From Silicimonas algicola (lineage in GTDB: Bacteria > Pseudomonadota > Alphaproteobacteria > Rhodobacterales > Rhodobacteraceae): 64,000 nucleotides of DNA. The stretch's first letter is position 1; the number at the start of each line of letters is the position of its first letter. Positions 9,751 to 20,127 of this stretch are shown here, piece by piece. Location of the stretch: contig NZ_QGGV01000004.1 in NCBI RefSeq assembly GCF_003148765.1, positions 62,001 through 126,000 on the forward strand. Direction: 5' to 3'. The notes beneath the pieces were generated by a model. The model was not told where the DNA came from, searched no databases, and saw only the letters and a program-made list of their open reading frames with translations. The position numbers and the translations under genes are program-made.

Positions 9751-10674
9751 TCAGGCCTCCTCCAGCCGGTCATGCGCCGGGGGAGGGGCCGGGGTAAGCG
9801 CCGAAAGTCGAGCGTACAGATCCTCGTCCATTTCGAAGTTCATGGCAGCCAGCGACGGTGCCAGCTGTTCGGCCGACCGCGCCGACACGATCGGTCCCAG
9901 GACGCCTGCGTGTCGCGCGACCCAGGCAACGGCCAGCGTCGCGGGATGCACTCCAGCTTCTGCCGCGATCCTGGCAAGCTCCACTGCCGCGAGGTGCATC
10001 CATTCGGGAGCGTAGCGCGCGGCATAGAGCGTGTCCGTCCGAATTCGCCCTTCGCCGCCCGAACCGTACTTGCCGGTCAAAAGACCGCCGCCGAGCGGTG
10101 AATACGGACAGACCCGGACTCCTTCCGAAATCGCCATCGGCAGGATCTCGACCTCCGCCTGCCGCTTGACGAGGTTGTACATGGGCTGAAGGAAATCCAC
10201 CTCGATCCCAAGGTCCGCCGCGACCCTTCGCGCCTTCATCACCTGCCATGCCGCAAAGTTCGACACCCCGACATATCGGACCGCACCCGACCTGACGTAC
10301 TCCGCGATGCATCCAAGCGAGACCTCGAGAGGCGTCACCGGATCCCACTGGTGGATGTAGAACAGATCGACGGTCTCAAGCCCCAGCCGCCTGCGGCTCT
10401 CGGCGAATTCGGTGTGGATGACCTCGGGCGTGGCGCTCTTCTTGTTGCCCGCCTTCGTCGCCACGAACACCTCGTCCCGCTCCCCGGACACAAGACGCCC
10501 GAGAATTTCCTCGGACTTGCCGCCGGTATAGGCGTAGGCCGTGTCGAAGAAGTTGATCGCGGCCGCCCGGCAGGCGTCGTACATCGCGGCGCTTCCGGCG
10601 TCGTCCGCGTTGCCCCCGAACTGCATCGTTCCGAAACTGAACCGGCTGATTGGCGTGCCGCTGATGGTCTGCAT
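9751..10674 (-). CDS. Aldo/keto reductase
   Basis: A 307-aa NAD(P)H-dependent oxidoreductase with an (alpha/beta)8 barrel. The catalytic tetrad is visible: Asp44 and Tyr49 (FFDTAYAYTGG), Lys74 (VATKAG) and His108 (FYIHQWD), followed by the GVSNF and CPYSPLGGGLLTGKY signatures and a C-terminal cofactor-binding IVSARSAEQL segment. It resembles the YajO/YghZ-like group acting on small aldehydes or ketones; the substrate cannot be assigned. It lies between the convergent Hint gene and the terminator of the purine operon, so it probably has its own promoter in the 20-base gap or receives read-through. Confidence 0.9.
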   Translation of the reverse strand: MQTISGTPISRFSFGTMQFGGNADDAGSAAMYDACRAAAINFFDTAYAYTGGKSEEILGRLVSGERDEVFVATKAGNKKSATPEVIHTEFAESRRRLGLETVDLFYIHQWDPVTPLEVSLGCIAEYVRSGAVRYVGVSNFAAWQVMKARRVAADLGIEVDFLQPMYNLVKRQAEVEILPMAISEGVRVCPYSPLGGGLLTGKYGSGGEGRIRTDTLYAARYAPEWMHLAAVELARIAAEAGVHPATLAVAWVARHAGVLGPIVSARSAEQLAPSLAAMNFEMDEDLYARLSALTPAPPPAHDRLEEA

Positions 10675-10694
10675 CTTCTCTCTCCCTGAAATCG

Positions 10695-10719
10695 AAAGGC
10701 CGCCTCGAAGGCGGCCTTT
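10695..10719 (-). terminator. Terminator of the xdh / purine-transport operon
   Basis: AAAGGCCGCC and GGCGGCCTTT form a perfect 10-bp stem with a 5-base loop (TCGAA), starting 20 bases past the stop of the BMP-family gene on the minus strand. The flanking AAA/TTT gives a short U-run in the RNA on either strand, so it may act in both directions. Confidence 0.85.
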
Positions 10720-10738
10720 CTGAAGCTCTTGTCGCGGA

Positions 10739-11818
10739 TCAGTTCGGGATTTCGCCCGTGATCCCCTCGACGTAGAAGTTCATCCCCGCGAGCGTGCCGT
10801 CGTCCGCCGTCTCGCCCTCGGCCAGCCAGTCACTGCCGTCCTGCTTCTTCAACGGACCGGTGAAGGGATGGTATTCCCCCGCCGCGATGCTGTCGCGCAA
10901 AGCTTCCGCTTCGGCCTTCACCTCGGCCGGAACAGCGTCCGAGATCTCGCCGATCTTCACCATGCCCGGCCCGATCCCGTCCCAGGTGTTGTCGCTGGTC
11001 CAGGTCCCATCGATAACCGCCTGCACGCGGTCGATGTAGTAGGGCGCCCAGTTGTCGATGATGGACGACACGCGCGGCATCGGCGCGTATTCCGCCATGT
11101 CGGACGCCTGCCCGAAGGTATAGACGTTCCCCGCCTCGGCGGCCGCGGCCTGCGGCGCGGTGGAGTCGGTGTGCTGAAGGATGACGTCCGCGCCCTGCTC
11201 GATCAGCGCCTTGGCCGCGTCGGCCTCCTTCGCCGGATCGAACCAAGTATAGGCCCAAACAATGGCAAACTCGACGTCCGGGTTCGCTTTCTTCGCGTGG
11301 ATGTAGGCCGAGTTGATGCCACGGATGACCTCGGGGATCGGGAAGGACGCGATATAGCCGACCTTGTTCGACTGGGTCAGCTTGCCCGCGATGTGCCCCT
11401 GCACGGCACGCCCCTCATAGAACCGCGCCGAATAGACGCCGACGTTGTCGGCGGTCTTGTAGCCCGTCGCATGTTCGAACTTCACGTCCGGGAACTTGGC
11501 CGCGACGTTGATCGTCGGATCCATGTAGCCGAACGACGTGGTGAAGATCAGGTCTGCGCCCTGCAAGGCCATCTGCGTCAGCGCCCGCTCGGCATCGGCG
11601 CCTTCCGGCACGCTCTCCTGATAGATCGTTTCGACCTGGTCGCCGAAATGCTCCTCGACCGCAAGCCGCGCCTGGTCATGCTCGTAGGTCCAGCCGCCGT
11701 CGCCGATCGGCCCGACATAGATGAACCCGACCTTGACCGGGTCCTGCGCAAGCGCGGGATTGGCGGCAATCAGCGCCGCTGCAGCAGCGGCCGAAGCCAG
11801 GAATGTACGTTTCTTCAT
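10739..11818 (-). CDS. BMP-family ABC transporter substrate-binding protein (nucleobase/nucleoside)
   Basis: A 359-aa periplasmic binding protein with a Sec signal peptide (residues 1-24, ANPALA cleavage) and a BMP/PnrA-type fold. Recognisable segments are VGFIYVGPIGDGGWTYEH, IFTTSFGYMDP and GYIASFPIPEVIRGINSA. The family captures purine nucleosides or nucleobases. The ATG at 11816-11818 has GGGGAG upstream and gives the only start with a signal peptide. It is the last gene of an operon also encoding two permeases, a double-ABC ATPase and xanthine dehydrogenase, which points to a purine (xanthine, hypoxanthine, guanine or their nucleosides) as ligand; that is an inference from context. Confidence 0.92.
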   Translation of the reverse strand: MKKRTFLASAAAAAALIAANPALAQDPVKVGFIYVGPIGDGGWTYEHDQARLAVEEHFGDQVETIYQESVPEGADAERALTQMALQGADLIFTTSFGYMDPTINVAAKFPDVKFEHATGYKTADNVGVYSARFYEGRAVQGHIAGKLTQSNKVGYIASFPIPEVIRGINSAYIHAKKANPDVEFAIVWAYTWFDPAKEADAAKALIEQGADVILQHTDSTAPQAAAAEAGNVYTFGQASDMAEYAPMPRVSSIIDNWAPYYIDRVQAVIDGTWTSDNTWDGIGPGMVKIGEISDAVPAEVKAEAEALRDSIAAGEYHPFTGPLKKQDGSDWLAEGETADDGTLAGMNFYVEGITGEIPN

Positions 11819-11850
11819 TGGTGAACTCCCCATTGGTAACTGTATTGGCC

Positions 11851-12765
11851 TCACGACGAGGCGTGGAAGGATCGCCCGAGCGACGCGGGCGCGTTGGCAG
11901 CCGCCCGTCGCCGGTCGGACGAAATGATGACCAGCACGACGATGGTTATCAGGTACGGCGACATCGACAAGAGCTCGACCGGAATGGCCACGCCGGCGGC
12001 CTGAAGGTTTAGCTGCAACACCGTCACGCCGCCGAAAAGATAGGCGCCCAGCAGCACGCGCCACGCCCGCCAGCTTGCGAAGACCACGATGGCAAGGGCG
12101 ATCCAGCCGCGGCCCGCCGTCATGCCCTCGGTCCATTGCGGAACGATGACAAGGCTCAGGAATGCGCCGCCCAGTCCCGCGCAGGCGCCACCGAACAGGA
12201 CCGCCGCGAAACGCGTACCGCGTACCGAATAGCCAAGCGCATGGGCCGAGTCGTGGCTCTCGCCGACGGCGCGAAGGATCAGCCCTGGGCGGGTCGAGCG
12301 CAGGACCCACCAGACCGCCACGACGAGCAGAAGCGAGATGTAGACCATCGGATGCAACGCGAAGACCGGAATGTCGGAAAGCCCTGGAATAGTCACTCTT
12401 GGCGACGAGGGCGGGCGTACCCCGTTGTATCCCTGCCCCATCAACGACGACACGCCGAGGCCGAACAGGGTCAGGCCCAGACCCGTCGCCACCTGGTTCG
12501 ACAGGAACACCAGCGTAAGCACGGCGAAGAGCGCCGACAGGATCGCCGCGCCGACCGCCGCCGCGATGAACCCCAGGGCAGGAGAGCCGGTCTCGACCGC
12601 CGTGATGAAACCTGCCACCGCGCCCACGATCATCATGCCTTCGACGCCCAGGTTCAGGACGCCCGACTTCTCGGTCACAAGCTCGCCCATTGCGGCAAGA
12701 AGGATCGGCGTCGATGCGACCATCAGCGAGGCGATCAGGACAAGAGGATCGATGGAGCCGAACAT
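11851..12765 (-). CDS. ABC transporter permease, purine/nucleoside type (second subunit)
   Basis: A 304-aa BPD_transp_2-family inner-membrane permease with roughly eight to nine hydrophobic helices and the typical GELVTEKSGVLNLGVEGMMI motif near the N terminus. Its ATG overlaps the stop of the preceding permease (ATGA), consistent with a heterodimeric membrane channel made in equal amounts. It corresponds to YufQ/NupQ-like subunits that pair with a YufP-like partner, a YufO-like ATPase and a BMP binding protein. Confidence 0.92.
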   Translation of the reverse strand: MFGSIDPLVLIASLMVASTPILLAAMGELVTEKSGVLNLGVEGMMIVGAVAGFITAVETGSPALGFIAAAVGAAILSALFAVLTLVFLSNQVATGLGLTLFGLGVSSLMGQGYNGVRPPSSPRVTIPGLSDIPVFALHPMVYISLLLVVAVWWVLRSTRPGLILRAVGESHDSAHALGYSVRGTRFAAVLFGGACAGLGGAFLSLVIVPQWTEGMTAGRGWIALAIVVFASWRAWRVLLGAYLFGGVTVLQLNLQAAGVAIPVELLSMSPYLITIVVLVIISSDRRRAAANAPASLGRSFHASS

Positions 12766-13850
12766 CAGGCGTGCGCCTCCCTGCCCAAACGGACCCGGAA
12801 GCTCGTCAGCACATCGAACCCGAGAAGGAAGAACAGAAGCATCCCTTGGAACGCCTGGATCGCCGCCGCCGGCAGGCCCATCGTCGCCTGTGCCGCCTCA
12901 CCACCGATATAGGTCAGCGCCATCAGGAGACCCGCGAGCAGGATGCCGATAGGATGCAGGCGGCCCAGGAACGCCACGATGATCGCCGTGAAGCCGTAGC
13001 CCGTGTTGAAGTCGATGCTGATCTGCCCCGCCGGTCCCGCGACCTCGAAAAGCCCTGCGAGGCCCGCCAGCGCCCCGGAGATCCCGAGGCAGAACAGGAT
13101 GAGCCGCTCGGGGTTCACGCCCGCGAACCTCGCCGCCCGCGGGCTCTGCCCCGCAAGCCGGATGTGGAAGCCCATGAGGTGCCGGGACAGAAGGATGTAG
13201 GCGAAGATCACCGCGATCAGCGCCGCCACCACCCCCCAGTGCATCCCCGATCCTGCAATCAGCTCGTTGTTCGCCGCCGCCTCGTACTGCCGCAGGTTCC
13301 GCGATCCGGGAAAGCCCGACCCGTCCGGGTTGCGCAGCGGCCCCAGCGCCATCCAGGCGAGGATCTGCTCGGCGACATAGACCAGAAGCAGCGACACGAG
13401 GATCTCGTTGGTGTTGAACCTCGTCTTCAGCACGCCGGGAATCATCGCCCAGAGGAGCCCTCCCAACGCGCCCGCGGCGATCATCAGCGGAAACACCAGC
13501 CACCGCGCCTCGAGCGGATAGAGCGCAAGTCCCACCGCCGCCCCGCAGATCGCGCCGATGATGTACTGCCCCTCGGCTCCGATGTTCCAGATGCCCGCCC
13601 GGAACCCCAGGCTGAGGCCCACGGCGATCAGGATCAGCGGTCCGGCCTTCACCAGAAGCTGGCCTCGATAGTAGAAGGCGTATTCACCCAGGATCGGATC
13701 CCAGAAGATCGTGCGGATCGCCTCGACCGGGTTCTTGCCGAGAGCGGCGAACATGATCCCGCCCGCGACCATCGTCGCCAGGACCGCCACCACCGGCGTC
13801 GCCCAGGCCCAGACCCGCGAGGGCGTGGGACGCTTCTCAAGCCGGATCAT
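12765..13850 (-). CDS. ABC transporter permease, purine/nucleoside type (first subunit)
   Basis: A 361-aa BPD_transp_2-family permease (YufP/NupP-like), with an N-terminal helix, the GFRAGIWNIGAEGQYIIGA motif and several further membrane helices. The ATG at 13848-13850 gives the expected cytoplasmic N terminus; the frame upstream is a shadow of the ATPase gene. It follows the ATPase gene by 38 bases and overlaps the next permease by one base of stop/start (ATGA). It forms the transmembrane channel together with that subunit. Confidence 0.92.
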   Translation of the reverse strand: MIRLEKRPTPSRVWAWATPVVAVLATMVAGGIMFAALGKNPVEAIRTIFWDPILGEYAFYYRGQLLVKAGPLILIAVGLSLGFRAGIWNIGAEGQYIIGAICGAAVGLALYPLEARWLVFPLMIAAGALGGLLWAMIPGVLKTRFNTNEILVSLLLVYVAEQILAWMALGPLRNPDGSGFPGSRNLRQYEAAANNELIAGSGMHWGVVAALIAVIFAYILLSRHLMGFHIRLAGQSPRAARFAGVNPERLILFCLGISGALAGLAGLFEVAGPAGQISIDFNTGYGFTAIIVAFLGRLHPIGILLAGLLMALTYIGGEAAQATMGLPAAAIQAFQGMLLFFLLGFDVLTSFRVRLGREAHA

Positions 13851-13888
13851 GGCGCGTCTTCTCTTTCCGGGTACGCAGCGCGCAGCGC

Positions 13889-15409
13889 CTACACATGCGC
13901 CACCTCCATCCCGTGCGCGCCGCCCATCATCAGGCCGATCTCTTCCATCGTCAGCGCCTCGGTCAGCCGCGCGGCGCTCAGCCGCCCTTCGTTCAAGGCG
14001 GCAAAGCGCCCCGCGATCTCCATGAGCTCGTCTAGGTCCTGGCTGATGACCACGACCGCCGCTCCTTCTCCCGCTAGGTCCAGAAGCGCCTGCCGGATGG
14101 CCGCGGCCGCACTTGCATCGACGCCCCACGTGGGTTGGTTGATGACCAGAACCTCGGGCTTCTGAAGTATTTCGCGCCCCACCACGAACTTCTGGAGGTT
14201 CCCGCCCGACAGCGACCGCGCCGCGTTGTCCGGCCCCGGCGTCCTGACGTCGAAGGCTGCAATGACCTCCTCGGCGTAGCGCCGCGCCCGTTTCCAATCC
14301 ACGAACCCTCGTGAGACCAGGTCCTTGCGCACCCAAGCGGACAGCACGCCGTTCTCCACAAGGCTCATGTCCGGCGCCGCCGCGTGACCCAGACGTTCCT
14401 CGGGCGCGGCCAGAAGTCCCAACCGTCTGCGGGCGTTGGGGCCAAGTGCACCGATGTCGCGCCCCTTAAGCGCAACGGCACCCGGTGCCGTGCCGATTTC
14501 ACCCGACAAGGCACCCAGAAGCTCATCCTGCCCGTTGCCCGCGACGCCGCCGATCCCCAGGATCTCGCCCTCGCGCACCTCGAAGGACACCTCCCGCAGG
14601 GCGGTCCCGAATTCCGACGGCGAGGCCACCGACAGCTTGTCGACCTTCAGCGCCACCGGGCCCGGCGCCCCCGCCCGGACGGCGGGCGCCGTAAGCTCGG
14701 TGCCCACCATCAATTCGGCCAACTCGCGCGCCGACTTCTCGCGCGGATCGCAGGAGCCAACGACGCGGCCCAGGCGAAGGACCGTCGCGCCTTGGCAAAG
14801 TGACCGAATTTCCTCGAGTTTGTGACTGATATAGAGGATCGACGTGCCTTCGGACTGCAGCTTCCGCAGGGTGTCGAACAGGATGCCGACCTCCTGCGGT
14901 GTCAGCACGCTGGTCGGCTCGTCCATGATCAGAAGCTTCGGATCCTGCAACAGGCAGCGAATGATCTCGACCCGTTGCCGCTCGCCCGCCGACAGATCGC
15001 CCACCAGACGCGACGGGTCCAGCGGCAGACCGTAGGTCTCGCTGACCTCGCGGATCGACGCGGCGAGCGTTCGCATCGGCGGCGGCGTCTCCATCCCCAG
15101 CGCGACGTTCTCGGCGACATCCAGCGCTTCGAAGAGGCTGAAGTGCTGGAAAACCATGGCCACGCCCGTCGAGCGCGCCTCGTGCGGGCTGGACGGCGCA
15201 TAGGGCTGCCCGGCGAAGGTCATGCGTCCCTCGTCGGGCCGCACGAGTCCATAGACCATCTTCACCAGTGTCGACTTGCCGGCACCGTTCTCACCCAGAA
15301 GGGCATGCACCTCTCCTGGACCGACGGAGAAGCTGACGTCGTCGTTCGCCACGACACCGGGATAGGTCTTGCGCAGGCCGCTGACCTCAAGAAGAGGCCC
15401 CGCGCTCAC
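13889..15409 (-). CDS. ABC transporter ATP-binding protein with two ABC domains (purine/nucleoside importer)
   Basis: A 506-aa double-ABC ATPase. The first domain has a complete Walker A (GENGAGKST, residues 39-47), signature LSAGERQR and Walker B LLIMDEPTSVL. The second has the degenerate Walker A seen in this group (GGVAGNGQDELL), signature LSGGNLQKF and a modified Walker B with VINQPTWGVD, as in YufO/RbsA-type proteins. Only the first site is likely to hydrolyse ATP efficiently. The start is GTG at 15407-15409, overlapping the xdhC stop (GTGA). It energises the importer formed by the next three genes and links transport to purine oxidation in one transcript. Confidence 0.93.
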   Translation of the reverse strand: MSAGPLLEVSGLRKTYPGVVANDDVSFSVGPGEVHALLGENGAGKSTLVKMVYGLVRPDEGRMTFAGQPYAPSSPHEARSTGVAMVFQHFSLFEALDVAENVALGMETPPPMRTLAASIREVSETYGLPLDPSRLVGDLSAGERQRVEIIRCLLQDPKLLIMDEPTSVLTPQEVGILFDTLRKLQSEGTSILYISHKLEEIRSLCQGATVLRLGRVVGSCDPREKSARELAELMVGTELTAPAVRAGAPGPVALKVDKLSVASPSEFGTALREVSFEVREGEILGIGGVAGNGQDELLGALSGEIGTAPGAVALKGRDIGALGPNARRRLGLLAAPEERLGHAAAPDMSLVENGVLSAWVRKDLVSRGFVDWKRARRYAEEVIAAFDVRTPGPDNAARSLSGGNLQKFVVGREILQKPEVLVINQPTWGVDASAAAAIRQALLDLAGEGAAVVVISQDLDELMEIAGRFAALNEGRLSAARLTEALTMEEIGLMMGGAHGMEVAHV

Positions 15410-16350
15410 GCGCCCGCTCCGGTCCGAGCCGTCATGTCCGTCCCCCGTGTCCCTTCCGCCAGTATGCGCGTCGCAACGCCCAAGGCAATTGCCTGCGGAT
15501 GCTTGCCCAGCGCAGGATCCCCGATAGGACAGACCATGCGCGATATCGTGGCGTCGGGATGACCGAGCGCCGCAAGACGCGACCGGAACCGCGCGCGCTT
15601 GGTCGCCGACCCGATCAGGCCGAGCGCGCCGAAGGGCCGCGACAGGATGCGGTGGCAGAGTTCCAGGTCAAGCGCGTGGGAATAAGTCAGGACGAAGTGC
15701 TCCGCACGAGGTCCGGATAACGTCACTAACTCGGCAGGATTTTCCGCGACAAGGGTCTCGACACCGGCAGGGACGTCCTCAGGGAAGCGATCGCGCCCGC
15801 TGTCCGCCCAACACAGGCGCAGGCCCGGCAAGGGTGACAGGACCGACACCAGCGCCCGCCCGACATGCCCTGCGCCCCAGATCCAGACCTCGCGGGACGG
15901 GCGCGACACAGGCTCGATCATCCAGCCGGACAAGAGACCGGGCTTGGGCAGCAGACCCGATCCACGCACGTCTGCGAGAATGGCGCGGACCGCCAGCGGC
16001 ATCTCGCCCGAAGCCCCCGGAATCGGCCGCGCGACGACCTCGCCGCCGAGTCCCGCCAGCCGCGCTTCGTCCCAGACCTCGGTCAGCAGACTCACCGCCC
16101 CGCCGCAGCACTGTCCCAGCGCGGGCCCGAGCGGCACCCGGTCGAACCTGTCGCGCCCCACCGCCAGCGCCTCTCGGGCGCGTCGGATGGCCTCGAACTC
16201 CAGGGTCCCGCCGCCGATCGTCCCCGAGGTCGACCCGGCCGTCACCAGCATCGCCGCCCCCGCCTCGCGCGGCACGGAACCCTTCGTCTCTGCGACGACA
16301 ATCCGTGCGACGGGCGCCAGGCGCCGGATATCCTCGACGGCGAAACTCAT
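15406..16350 (-). CDS. xdhC: Xanthine dehydrogenase accessory protein XdhC
   Basis: A 314-aa maturation factor that binds molybdenum cofactor and delivers the sulfurated form to XdhB. The N-terminal XdhC/CoxI domain has ETKGSVPREAGAAM, the GTIGGGTLEF motif and a Cys pair in GQCCGGAV; the C-terminal half is a Rossmann domain (IWGAGHVGRALV). The ATG at 16348-16350 matches the family start; the frame upstream is an arginine-rich shadow. It follows xdhB with an 82-base gap and overlaps the ABC ATPase gene by four bases. Confidence 0.93.
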   Translation of the reverse strand: MSFAVEDIRRLAPVARIVVAETKGSVPREAGAAMLVTAGSTSGTIGGGTLEFEAIRRAREALAVGRDRFDRVPLGPALGQCCGGAVSLLTEVWDEARLAGLGGEVVARPIPGASGEMPLAVRAILADVRGSGLLPKPGLLSGWMIEPVSRPSREVWIWGAGHVGRALVSVLSPLPGLRLCWADSGRDRFPEDVPAGVETLVAENPAELVTLSGPRAEHFVLTYSHALDLELCHRILSRPFGALGLIGSATKRARFRSRLAALGHPDATISRMVCPIGDPALGKHPQAIALGVATRILAEGTRGTDMTARTGAGA

Positions 16351-16432
16351 CGGCAGTCTTCTTGGCGGAAATACTCCGGGGAGCGCGAGGGGCAGAGCCC
16401 CTCGCCCGACACGGCGCCGACGGCGACGCACC

Positions 16433-18775
16433 TCATGCCTGCACCCTGCGAACGGCGGCCAGCACCGCCTCGGGCGTCGCCGGCGCCCGCAAGGCGGGAT
16501 AGCCCGAACCGCAGGACGCCACAGCGTCGGACAGCGCGAGAAACGCGGAGATCCCCAGCATCAGCGGAGGCTCTCCCACCGCCTTCGAGCGGTACACCGT
16601 CTCTTCGCGGTTCGCGCCGTCCCACAGCGCCGCGTTGAAGACTTCGGGCCGGTCGGAACACGCGGGGATCTTGTAGGTCGACGGCGCGTGCGTCCGCAGC
16701 CGCCCCTTGTCGTCCCAGACCAGCTCCTCGGTCGTCAGCCATCCCGCGCCCTGGACATAGCCGCCCTCGATCTGCCCGATGTCGATGGCCGGGTTCAGCG
16801 ACGTTCCGCAGTCATGCAAGATATCCGTCCGCAGGATTCGGTACTCACCCGTCAGCGTGTCGATGACGACCTCGCTCACGGCGGCACCGTAGGCGAAATA
16901 GAAGAACGGCCTGCCTTGGCCCTTGATCCGGTCCCACTGCACCTTGGGCGTGGCGTAGAATCCCGTCGACGACAGGCTGACGCGCGCCTGATAGGCATCC
17001 AGCACGACCTTCTCGAAGGGGATGCGCTCGCTGCCCACATGCACTTCGTTGTCCTCGAAGCGCACCGACCCGGGATCGGCCTGGGCCCGCTCGGCCACAA
17101 AGACGGCAAGGCGGTCGCGGATGGCGTCGCAGGCGACCTGCACCGCCATGCCGTTCAGGTCCGATCCCGAGGACGCCGCCGTGGCGCTGGTGTTCGGCAC
17201 CTTCCCGGTGTCCGTGGCCGTGATCTTGACGCGTTCGGGTCCGACGCCGAACCGGCTCGCGGCGACCTGGGCGACCTTCTGGAACAAGCCCTGGCCCATC
17301 TCGGTGCCACCGTGGTTCAGGTGGATAGAGCTGTCCTGGTAGACGTGAACCAGTGCGCCGGCCTGGTTGAGATGAGTCAGCGTGAAGCTGATCCCGAACT
17401 TGACCGGCGTCAGCGAAATCCCCTTCTTCAGAAGCGCGTTGGACGCGTTCCATTTCGAAATCGCCGCTTTTCGGCTGGAATAGTCACTGGTTTCCCGAAG
17501 CCGTTCGACCATGCCGTTCAGGATAAAATCCTCCACCGGCATTCCATAGTGCGTCGTCTGCGTCTCGAACTCGGCGCGTATTGGCGAATGCGCGCCACCG
17601 AACCGCTTGCCCGAGCCTGCGCTCCTGACCGCCACGTCGCGGTAGAAATTCAGCGTGCGAACCTCGGCCGGATCGCGACCCACGGAATGGGCGACGTGAT
17701 CCAGCACGCGCTCGATGCCCAGCATTCCCTGCGGACCGCCGAACCCCCGGAAGGCCGTGGCGGATTGGGTATTGGTCTTCAGTCGATGAGATTCCACGCG
17801 CATGTGGGGGATGTCATAGGCGTTGTCGGCGTGGAGCATCGCCCGGTCGGCCACAGGCAGCGACAGGTCCATCGACCAACCGCAGCGGCAGAACTGCACG
17901 AACTCGACGCCCGCAATCCGTCCCTTGCCGTCGAAGCCCACACGATAGTCGATACGGAAATCGTGGCGCTTGCCGGTGATCGTCATGTCGTCGTCACGGT
18001 CGTAGCGCATCGAACAGGGTAGCCCCGTCAGTCTCGCTCCAATCGCACAGGAGACGGCCAGCGCGTTGCCCTGGCTCTCTTTCCCGCCGAATCCGCCGCC
18101 CATGCGACGGACCTCGACCCGGACGGAATTCATGTGCCGCCCAATGGCCTCGGCCACCTTGTGCTGAATCTCGGTCGGATGCTGGGTCGAGGAATGGACG
18201 ACCATGTCGCCGCCTTCCTGCGGCAGCGCGACGGCGGCCTGACCTTCCAGGTAGAAGTGCTCTTGTCCGCCGATCTCCAGCGAGCCTTCCAGACGGCGCT
18301 CGGCCTCTGCGATGGCCCGTGCAGCATCGCCTTTCTGGTAAAGACGCGGTCCGTCCTCGAACCTGCTGTCCGCCGCAATGGCGTCATCGATCGTCAGGAT
18401 GGCCGGCAGGGGCGCGATCTCCGCCAGACCCAGACGCGCGGCCCGACGCGCCGCCAGATGGCTCTCGGCGATGACGAGGAACAGCGGTTGCCCGATATAC
18501 TCGACGGTGTCCGTCGCCAGCAGCGGTTCGGGCGAGGGCGAGGGCGAAACGTCGTTGGCGAAAGGCAGATCTCCAGCCGCAAGCACCGCGACCACCCCCG
18601 GCGCGGTCTTCACCGCCTCGAGGTCCAGCGCCAGAAGCCGCCCATGCGCCTCTTCGCTCATGCCAAATGCCAGGTGCAACGCACCCTTCGGCAGCGGGAT
18701 GTCATCGACATAGCGTGCCTGCCCCGTGACATGCAGGGGCGCCGCATCGTGCGGCAGGGGTTTCGCGACACTCAT
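16433..18775 (-). CDS. xdhB: Xanthine dehydrogenase molybdopterin-binding subunit
   Basis: A 780-aa large subunit that oxidises hypoxanthine to xanthine and xanthine to urate at a molybdopterin centre. It begins with [13 protein letters not shown] and contains the conserved blocks [22 protein letters not shown] (Moco-binding), [14 protein letters not shown]-type segment (here [10 protein letters not shown]) and the catalytic-Glu region GEPPLMLG near the C terminus. The length matches bacterial XdhB of the R. capsulatus type. It overlaps the xdhA stop by four bases and is followed by xdhC and the purine importer. Confidence 0.95.
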   Translation of the reverse strand: MSVAKPLPHDAAPLHVTGQARYVDDIPLPKGALHLAFGMSEEAHGRLLALDLEAVKTAPGVVAVLAAGDLPFANDVSPSPSPEPLLATDTVEYIGQPLFLVIAESHLAARRAARLGLAEIAPLPAILTIDDAIAADSRFEDGPRLYQKGDAARAIAEAERRLEGSLEIGGQEHFYLEGQAAVALPQEGGDMVVHSSTQHPTEIQHKVAEAIGRHMNSVRVEVRRMGGGFGGKESQGNALAVSCAIGARLTGLPCSMRYDRDDDMTITGKRHDFRIDYRVGFDGKGRIAGVEFVQFCRCGWSMDLSLPVADRAMLHADNAYDIPHMRVESHRLKTNTQSATAFRGFGGPQGMLGIERVLDHVAHSVGRDPAEVRTLNFYRDVAVRSAGSGKRFGGAHSPIRAEFETQTTHYGMPVEDFILNGMVERLRETSDYSSRKAAISKWNASNALLKKGISLTPVKFGISFTLTHLNQAGALVHVYQDSSIHLNHGGTEMGQGLFQKVAQVAASRFGVGPERVKITATDTGKVPNTSATAASSGSDLNGMAVQVACDAIRDRLAVFVAERAQADPGSVRFEDNEVHVGSERIPFEKVVLDAYQARVSLSSTGFYATPKVQWDRIKGQGRPFFYFAYGAAVSEVVIDTLTGEYRILRTDILHDCGTSLNPAIDIGQIEGGYVQGAGWLTTEELVWDDKGRLRTHAPSTYKIPACSDRPEVFNAALWDGANREETVYRSKAVGEPPLMLGISAFLALSDAVASCGSGYPALRAPATPEAVLAAVRRVQA

Positions 18776-20127
18776 GCCCGCACCTCGCGCACGCTGACGG
18801 TCTCGCCCGCCATGTCGTGGAAGTAGCGGACCAGCATGTTCCGCGCCGTCTCCAGCCGATACCCGGCCGAGGCGCGCATGTCCGACATCGGCTGGAAATC
18901 GTCACTGAACCGGGCCAATGCCGTCTCCACGGTCTCTTTTGCCCAAGGCTGGCCCACCAATGCCGCCTCGACTGCGGCTGCTCGCTTGGGAATGCCCGCC
19001 ATGCCGCCGAAGGCGATGCGCGCCGATGAGACGACTTCCCCGTCCACCTCGACGTTGAAACAGCCGCAGACGGCCGAGATATCCTGATCGAACCGCTTCG
19101 ACAGCTTGTAGCACCTGAGAGCCGTCGCCTTCTTGGAGATCGTGACAGCCTCGACGAACTCGCCCGGTCGCCGGTCCTGCTTGCCGTAGTCGAGAAAGAA
19201 GTCCTCGATCTTCACGTCGCGCCGGCCCGACCCATGCCGAAGATGAAGCGTCGCACCGAGCGCGATAAGGGCCGGAGGGTTGTCCCCGATGGGCGAGCCG
19301 TTCGCGATGTTCCCCCCGATGGTCGCCGCCTGCCTGACCTGTTCGGATCCGTAGCGTCGCACCAATTCCGCATAGGATGGATGATGCCGAACGAGAACCG
19401 GCAGAAGCGCTGCCATCGTCACGCCGGCGCCGATCCGCAGCGTCGCGCCCTCGTCGTCGATGCCCTGAAGATCGCGGCAGCGATTCAGGAAGGCGACCTC
19501 CGGCAGCTCCCGCAGCCCCTTCGTCACCCACAGACCCACATCCGTGGCCCCTGCAATCAGGGTCCCGTCGGGATGCGCCTGATACCACGCCGCAAGCTCG
19601 TCCGACGTCTCGGGTGCGTATGAAACTGTCTCTGATGCTGGCACTTCGTCCGACATCCATGCGGGCACCTTCGCCTTTGCCGCCGCCTCCGCCGCACGAA
19701 CGATGGGGGCATACCCCGTACAGCGGCACAGGTTGCCCGCCACCACATCGTCGTGGTCGCGCCGCCCCTGCATGTGTCCCACCGCCATCGAAACGACAAA
19801 ACCCGGCGTGCAGAATCCGCACTGGCTGCCGTGGTGATCGATCATCGCCTGCTGCACTGGGTGCAGCGCGCCCTCCGGTCCCGACACACCCTCGACCGTC
19901 CGCACCGCGCGACCGTGGACTTGAGGCAGGAACAGGATGCAGGCGTTCAGCGCACGCGCACCCGCCTCGTCCGTCACCATCACGGTGCAGGCGCCGCAGT
20001 CGCCTTCGTTGCATCCTTCCTTCGTGCCCGTGAGACCGCGCTCCTCGCGCAGCCAGTCGAGAAGCGTCCGCGTCGGCGGCGCGTCGACCTCAACAGTTTC
20101 CCCGTTGAGAAGAAACCTGACCTGCAT
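18772..20127 (-). CDS. xdhA: Xanthine dehydrogenase iron-sulfur/FAD subunit
   Basis: A 451-aa subunit carrying electrons from the Mo centre to NAD+. The N terminus holds two [2Fe-2S] clusters: the plant-ferredoxin-type Cys39, Cys44, Cys47 and Cys63, and the second set Cys103, Cys106, Cys134 and Cys136 (CGFCTPG and CRCTG). A linker (about 160-185) leads to the FAD-binding domain ([15 protein letters not shown]) and the C-terminal CO-dehydrogenase-flavoprotein domain. It heads a seven-gene operon ending at 10739; the genes mostly overlap, arguing for a single transcript from the region 20128-20319. Confidence 0.95.
   Translation of the reverse strand: MQVRFLLNGETVEVDAPPTRTLLDWLREERGLTGTKEGCNEGDCGACTVMVTDEAGARALNACILFLPQVHGRAVRTVEGVSGPEGALHPVQQAMIDHHGSQCGFCTPGFVVSMAVGHMQGRRDHDDVVAGNLCRCTGYAPIVRAAEAAAKAKVPAWMSDEVPASETVSYAPETSDELAAWYQAHPDGTLIAGATDVGLWVTKGLRELPEVAFLNRCRDLQGIDDEGATLRIGAGVTMAALLPVLVRHHPSYAELVRRYGSEQVRQAATIGGNIANGSPIGDNPPALIALGATLHLRHGSGRRDVKIEDFFLDYGKQDRRPGEFVEAVTISKKATALRCYKLSKRFDQDISAVCGCFNVEVDGEVVSSARIAFGGMAGIPKRAAAVEAALVGQPWAKETVETALARFSDDFQPMSDMRASAGYRLETARNMLVRYFHDMAGETVSVREVRA

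Noticed and set aside
12690-14165. A 491-codon plus-strand frame
   Set aside because: Antisense to the two permease genes and part of the ATPase; composition is typical of a shadow.
15944-18022. A 692-codon plus-strand frame over xdhC/xdhB
   Set aside because: Antisense shadow; the minus-strand genes carry clear family motifs throughout.
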